From: Polytrichum commune
Taxonomy: Eukaryota > Streptophyta > Polytrichopsida > Polytrichales > Polytrichaceae
Assembly: GCA_950295325.1 (NCBI GenBank)
Contig: OX485807.1
Span: forward strand, 7,256,501 to 7,320,500
Length of the DNA: 64,000 bases
Direction: 5' to 3'
The position numbers were made by a program, and so were the translations under genes. Below the pieces are notes generated by a model. That model saw only the letters and a list, made by a program, of their open reading frames with translations. It was not told where the DNA came from and ran no database searches. Below, one piece after another: positions 58,170 through 64,000 of the stretch (position 1 is its first letter; every line of letters starts with the position of its first letter).

Positions 58170-60889
58170 TCAAATACACATTTTTGTATAGTGGCAGGGG
58201 GGAGGGTTTACAATGGTTGTCCCGGACTTTTGGCTTGTGGCTGCCTTCACAAGCTGTCGATTAGCCTGTTCAGTTGCAGCTTCAGCACCCGAGACATTAG
58301 AGTCAATGTCATCTGCTTCCACAAACACAATACAATGAACTCACAAATAAGTCAGGCAGCTCAAAACAAAAGCTCTAAAGTCCATGCAAAACTTAAAAGA
58401 ACTATAGGAGTAATTCTAACAAATCAGTTTGGTTGCACCACGTACCAATCATGTAACCTTGTTCATGCACAAGAACAGCCAAATCCTTGAAAATCTCATT
58501 TACTTCACCAATTTGTGTATGGATTTCTCGAATTCCTTGCTCTCTCTCCTCAATCACCGCCTCATTGTAGACTGTTTCATTCTCTAACTGGATAAATTCC
58601 TGTCTGCACACATACATGACATTTTCCATGAGGAGCCACGATAGATAGGCACAACCCAGAAATTATACCAAAGTAAGATTGTTAGCCCTCATTGTTAGCA
58701 ACAGTGAGTACTGATTACCTAGGTGGTGCACATGCTAGAGTCTGTTCCCATCTTAAAATGGTATTCCCAACAAATGTTGGTTACTTTGATGTTCATTTTG
58801 CATCGCTTAGCTTCTTTCACTGCTGTGAGGAACACCTTAACAAACATCTGCTATGTAATAAGAGCACTTGCAATTGTGCCCAAACAATGCGAAAGATTGA
58901 AAAGCTCCAGAATTTGAAGTTCTTAGATAATTGTCCTTACTGCCTTTGAGAGGCGTAGGCTGATCGTTGCTCCTGGCTCTCCTCTGGCACCAACTTTGAA
59001 TCAGCCAAATTTTGGCTGCACACACTCAAGCACATTATATAAGTCTCCAAGAAAAAGATGTAACCTTTTGTTAAAAACAATATGGACATGGATACCTGCA
59101 TGGTTTGAATAGGACCAGCCACCACGAACATTTCCACTTGAGAACAACAGAATTGGATATCTATGTCTTCATTAGATATTTGCAGCCAAATGTCAACTAC
59201 ATGGTGCAACTTCGACCTACATGAATCAGACACCAGCATACTAATGCAGTTACACTATGGTACTTGAGTGAATATATTGAATTACAAAAGAGATGAATAG
59301 TATACCTGGTAGGTGCTGCAGCTGCTGGGACAAACGGAGCATACATTTTTTCCCGTTCTTGGGAAATTTTTTGAGCATTTTGAAACTCTACCAGCACTGA
59401 TTGGAAATCCTTGGCAAGCTTTGCATCACTCACTTTCTTGGTGGCCTGTGATACAAAAATGTTCCTCAGAAACTATGCTATTTGTTACTAATTAATTCAA
59501 ATTATGGAAAACCAGAACATTGAAAAGAATCCAACAAGCAATAAATATCTTGAAAATTGATCCTAAGACCTAATGTCATCCAATCTATCAAAATCTCTTC
59601 AGAAGAAAGTTCGAGGTTGAAGAGGACTCACATTGGCAGGTTTATTGTGGTCATGGTCACTGGCTGCCTTCAGCTTTGACCCTGTCTCCTTTGCGAGTTG
59701 CCCTATTTGCTGCCGTGTCTTGTGCCTGTAAGATAATAGAATATATTGCATACCGCCCAATAAAAAACATGTTCTTGCAACCACTTGCGTTTCAAATCAC
59801 TTGTGATTAGATTGCTCCTTCAATTCCTAGATAAACCAAGACCAACAATCCGACCATCCCACGTTATGTACCAGTCACAGGTCTGGTACTTGACGTGAAC
59901 ACCTCTTGTGAAATACTGAAGGTTCAATAAGAAACTCATGGTAGTGTATGGCTTCACAAATAAACATTAACCAGCCTGTCAGTCCCGGGAAACATTGCAA
60001 CCTGACCTAATAAAGTTGGAAGCACTTATTAATCCGTGCTTCAGCTAGGTTACTACATCCTCACCCAGTCCAACGGTGAAACAGGTGCCTCAAAACCTTC
60101 AAGAACAACTACCACAACACAACAAGCAATGTATGAATCCCTTTCCCCTTCTAAAGCCCTCTTTGCACTACAGCTCAAGTTGAGAGCTCAAAGAAAGGAG
60201 CCTCTCGTTGGCAAAAAGCAGCCTCTTATGCATGCTTGTTCACTCAAATCCACTATATGCTTGAGCTTTTAACTTAAGAGCTTCAACTTTTTACCGGGCC
60301 TACAATCCTTCGATGGCCCCTTGATGGATCCCATGCGGAACAACTACAACAAGATCTTGCTCAATTTTACAAGCTCTCAGTCAAGAACCCTAAGGATTGT
60401 CAAGAGCTTAAGCTCTCATTTTATGGGCCCGAAGCTAAAGGGCTCTCAAGCATTCTTTGGCTTGTCGTGGATGCTCCTTGGTATATCACATCGAGAATAG
60501 CCACTTTACACTTGCTGAGACTACTGAGAGCTTAAAGATCAATGAAGCTCTCAATTTTTTGAGCATTGGATGAAAGCTTGTCATCTTCAAGTATCAAACT
60601 TCCGAAACCTATTGCAAGTCCAAGATCTCAGCTTGACCTTTACTGTAAAGGGGCTTAGATAGAAACAAGGAATCTAGGTTTGCACAATCAAATTCGGTGT
60701 CAAGGAGGCTTACAGCTTTTCTCGCAGAGCAGGGGTGTCTTTGGCAGTGCCAAGGGAACCAACAAGGCGCTTGAAGCTGGAAACCGCAGTGTTAATCTGG
60801 AACACTCCCAATGCAAGTTCTTGTGTGGAGTCTTGCGGTCGGCGGCGACCCTGAGGAACACCGCCAGCCTCCAGATCCAAGAAACTCAT
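58170..60889 (-). CDS. SYP2-type Qa-SNARE (syntaxin), model lacks a membrane anchor
   Basis: Six exons: 60714-60889, 59632-59725, 59306-59445, 58941-59015, 58446-58603 and 58170-58312 (261 aa). GT-AG borders and phases agree. The N-terminus [10 protein letters not shown] then [19 protein letters not shown], with [14 protein letters not shown] and [16 protein letters not shown], forms the Habc bundle. The SNARE motif (about 165-225) has [20 protein letters not shown], then [12 protein letters not shown] with the zero-layer glutamine. SYP2 syntaxins act in fusion at the prevacuolar compartment and vacuole. After [13 protein letters not shown], where relatives enter a transmembrane helix, the frame reads [13 protein letters not shown] and stops at 58170. 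A possible donor (ATT then gtaaac) precedes this tail, but no hydrophobic exon was recognised downstream. Intron 1 contains a MITE. Upstream DNA is non-coding. Confidence 0.92.
60155..60655. mobile_element. GGCCCC-type MITE, copy 3, in the syntaxin intron 1
   Basis: The left end 'agccctctttgcactacagc' followed by 'tcaagttgagagct' pairs with the right end, 'agctt', 'gacctttactgtaaaggggct'. The interior shares 'tatgcatgcttgttcactc', 'actttttaccgggc' and 'gcattctttgg' with the copy at 34385-34843. No coding content. Confidence 0.75.
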
Positions 60890-63663
60890 TGCTCCTCACT
60901 GCTTCTCTCCTTGTTTTCAAAAGGTTTTCACCTTGTTTTCAAAGATCGCCAGTCACTCCCTCTTCAAATGTTCGGCGTTGCACACTTTATTAGCAACAGG
61001 TGCACTTCTTCCAAGAAGATATTGTTCTGCTCCCTCTTCTTTTCATAAACGCATGTGTAGGCGTAGGACACACTTGCACATAACCATCATCTGTACAGGC
61101 TCCGTAACAAGCTGCAAATCCCCTGCTCTCCAAACCACACAGCCTTGCCATGCAATCCCTTCACTCTTCTCCAATTTTTACAAATCAACATAGCCCTGCA
61201 ATAACAACAACGAGGCGCTCTTATCCCGTAAGGTAGATGATGTTAAAACCAACACCCTAAAATCTTGCACAATAGGTACATCTAATTCAGAGAGTGTCCA
61301 CCACCGTATCATCAGGCTCCCGTGTTCGATTTGAGTCATCTACTAATATATTTTGAACCCATATAGCTTTTGCACATGAAATTCAAATAAGACATTCTGG
61401 GTGCATTCGAAATCCCTGTCCGTCGCTAAGAAGAATCATTTGAATTTTTTTGAATCTAATGATGATATCCATGCTCAGCGCGCTTAGAGTGACGTTTTTA
61501 GCTCCATCTACCTAGTCAAAATCCAGTCGAAGGCGTCGAATTCTTCTCGAAAACTCTGGGGCGCTATTCCAACCTCCTGTGTATGTTCATAGAGAAATCG
61601 GACAATATCTTCACATGAGGCCACACACATTATTTACACGATCATCCATCTTGCAATCGCAAAGTTAACCAGAGGAACCCTAATCTTCCACTTCAAAACG
61701 ATGACAAGATCATCGAACCAACTGTACAACAAAGATCTCCGAATTCGACAACACTAACCCTTTCCAACCGGGATAATCGAAAATCGGATCCTCAAACGAT
61801 GATCCGCATCCCAAACCTGTAAAGAACACATCCATGCATCCCAGTCCCTTTTTTGCCGGCTACTAGTAGCCACTTTGCTACGGTGGAGTGAATTGATTCC
61901 CACACATATTTAAAAAATTGGACTTTTGCCTTGTAAGGTGCCACCTGCACTCTTTGTGGACATGCATGAGGTGGTGCCAACTAGCTTCACATGGGTGGGT
62001 GGAGTCGTTTAAAAACCGGGACTTGTCTAACCTTCATTATTAGGAGTAGCCAGTGCGTTTCATTATGAGCAGTGGATGGAGCCCATCTTCCCATCCAAGG
62101 GCTCATGTCACCTAGGATTTAGTTGGGTCAGGTGATATAGTCGACACACCGGGGGTCCACCCAGCCAACCCAGCCGATGCGGGCCACCTTGCGGAGCTAG
62201 TGTTGCCCATCTAGGGCGGATGGGACAAGTTCCCATCCAGCACCAGCTCACCAACGTGATCAGGCCAGATAACGGCATCCCATGCACCATGATAGCTACT
62301 CAAGCTCCCTGGTGGGCCCATTGGTTGAAAGTGCATGAAAAAAGTTTCAACATGTAAAGTAGGCTTTCCTCTTAGAAAAACATACACAAGGAATAAAAAA
62401 GTCATGTTTCAACACCTTTCTTTGCCAGGGCTCTAAGGGGTTCATGGTGTCTATGTAAACTCATTCATTGTGAAGATGAAAACGCGAAGAATCATATTTT
62501 AGCTTGTAATTAATTATTTTAAGACGAGTTGACTCCTAAAGTAGAGTAAGAGACCAAATTAATCTAGAGGAGTCAAATTGGAATGAATTGGCCCTCAGTC
62601 TTGTAAAGGAATTTTTTTTACTAGAACCCCTTCATCCATGATGGAATCGATGAGGTTACATGAAGTAGGGCTCAGATTCATGACTTTTATATGCAACCTT
62701 AAATATTTATCTTTTCCCAATTAATTTGTGTGTTGGAGCAGAGAGCCTCGTGTTCACCTCAAGCTTCCAACATGTGGAGTTTGAACATAGGGTAATCACA
62801 TTAGGGCCCAAGACCTAAACTCCTAAAGTCAACCAATCCTATTGGTTGACAGCAACCCTTTTTTTTTAGGCGAAAAATTGCCAGAAAATGATAAATTAAA
62901 GGACACGGTGGCACCTGTGTGTTAATAATTGGGAGGGAATGATGAGGAAATCGCCAAATAACATCCATCATCAGCCCTCATTAGGCCAAATCCCCGCAGC
63001 TGTAGCATGATTGCTAGCCAGTTGCCACCCACCAAATCCGATTCCATGTAAAAGTCCCTCGCCACCTCCCGCCACGAAAACGTCCATGTCTTGCCGCCTT
63101 CCATCCCCTTATTTCAGCTCCCTCACCCCTTACCGTTACTGTACTCTTTAGGGCTCGCCAACATCCTCCGCGTTCATCGCAGTCCGTCGCTCTCCTTCAC
63201 TCGCCTTCTTCGACTTTCATCACTCCCTGTCCTTGCCATTTACTTCCCTTAGATTGATTGCGCGTCGCCAACTCTAAACTCCTAATGCTACTTCTTCACT
63301 TTGCTTCAATGTCTCACCCCTTGCACATCACATCATCTTGAAACCCCGCTACAATTTCGTTTGTGAATTGAATTGTTGAACAATCAGTGTTTGTGAATTG
63401 AATTGTTGCAATGGAGTGGGCTTTGGATTGCGCTGCAATGGACATTGTTGTTTTTTCTGTAGGGTCAGTATATAGTGTCGACACTGAATTCTTTGATGCA
63501 CAACCAATGCTTTGTATGCTTACATGTGTTCTTGTTCATTTCTGTGTTTGCACATTGTGGCTGTGGATTTACTTGCATGAATTGGGTTTACTTGCATCAA
63601 TTCAAGGTTTAGGGTTAGGCTGTGGGCCAATTGGGTTTACTTCCATCAGACAGGGAGGTCCAC
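60890..63663. other. Region upstream of the syntaxin; no supported gene
   Basis: The syntaxin promoter and leader should lie in about 60890-61700. A plus-strand frame at 63411-63758 (ATG, 115 codons) begins MEWALDCAAMDIVVFSVG but runs into the TTTTGGG repeats and becomes low-complexity, so I do not call it. About 62100-62330 is GC-richer, with 'ccagcccaacc'-like phrases and no known domain. Confidence 0.35.
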
Positions 63664-63964
63664 ATTGTGGTTGTGAGTTCACCTGTGGGTTTTGGGTTTT
63701 GGGTTTTGGGTTTTGTGGATCCGTGGGTTTTGGGTTTTGGGTTTTTGGTTGTGCGTAGATTGTTGCATACCCTTGGTCGAAGGGGAGATGATCGCGGCCG
63801 AGGGAGGTGATCGCGGCTTACACTTCGTCGAAGGGGAGGTGATCGCAGCATACACTTCGTCGAAGGGGAGGTGATCGCGGCATACGGACGGTCGAAGGAG
63901 AGGTAACCAGCTTCGAGGGAGGTGATCGCGTCAGCCGAAGGAGGTGGATCGTTGCGGCCGTGGG
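63664..63964. repeat. TTTTGGG short tandem repeat followed by a 30-40-bp minisatellite
   Basis: About 63684-63751 is (TTTTGGG)n, interrupted once; it is a relative of, but not identical to, the plant telomere repeat TTTAGGG. About 63776-63964 has five or six diverged copies of a unit containing 'gtcgaaggggaggtgatcgc' followed by a variable 'ggcatacac' part. Frames over both tracts are repeat artefacts. Confidence 0.75.
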
Positions 63965-64000
63965 AGGTCATCATGGACGGTCCTACAGAGACTCCTCTTG

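Noticed and set aside
63684-63751. Telomere or interstitial telomere tract
   Set aside because: The repeat is TTTTGGG and short. It differs from TTTAGGG, and sequence continues beyond it.
1-64000. tRNA, rRNA or CRISPR arrays
   Set aside because: I saw no T-loop/anticodon pattern, no rRNA-like block, and the repeats present are not spaced by unique spacers. A tRNAscan or Infernal run would be needed to exclude small RNAs.

Overview
This window is nuclear DNA from a land plant. Two features point to a non-seed plant, most likely a moss. The first is a kinase-NBS-LRR immune receptor, an architecture described from bryophytes. The second is a nuclear gene for a plastid-type Hsp33 chaperone, a family kept in algae and early land plants but not known from flowering plants. 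Genes are rich in short introns, and intergenic DNA is AT-rich with many MITEs, foldbacks and minisatellites. The species is an inference; nothing in the sequence names it.

Layout. 1-15.4 kb holds no convincing host gene. It contains repeats, a hairpin MITE with target-site duplications (814-1205), a Tc1/mariner-pogo remnant with a transposase N-terminal fragment (3189-3800) and a minisatellite (5037-5262). 15.4-20.9 kb (+) is the three-exon receptor gene: N-terminal helical region, intact protein kinase, NB-ARC and a huge LRR array of almost identical 144-bp units. The reading frame ends at tandem stops inside the array, and decaying units continue to about 22.3 kb. 22.3-27.7 kb is intergenic, with a C-rich element bounded by CAGGG inverted repeats. 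27.7-30.6 kb (-) is a caleosin/peroxygenase. 33.3-39.8 kb (+) is Hsp33. 42.4-49.3 kb (+) is CCDC93, a CCC-complex subunit. 50.3-54.2 kb (-) is the meiotic recombinase DMC1, convergent with CCDC93. 56.7-57.7 kb has exon-like sequence I could not assign. 58.2-60.9 kb (-) is a SYP2-type Qa-SNARE. 61-64 kb is mostly non-coding.

The genes do not form a pathway; this is an ordinary eukaryotic neighbourhood. The points of most interest are the receptor and its concerted LRR array, a U12-type AT-AC intron placed before the last codons of DMC1, two likely GC-AG introns, a syntaxin model that stops without a membrane anchor, an Hsp33 whose first zinc-ligand pair is incomplete, and a MITE family found in introns of two neighbouring genes.

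Exon coordinates were worked out by hand from splice signals, phase and remembered family conservation. No alignment or search was run.
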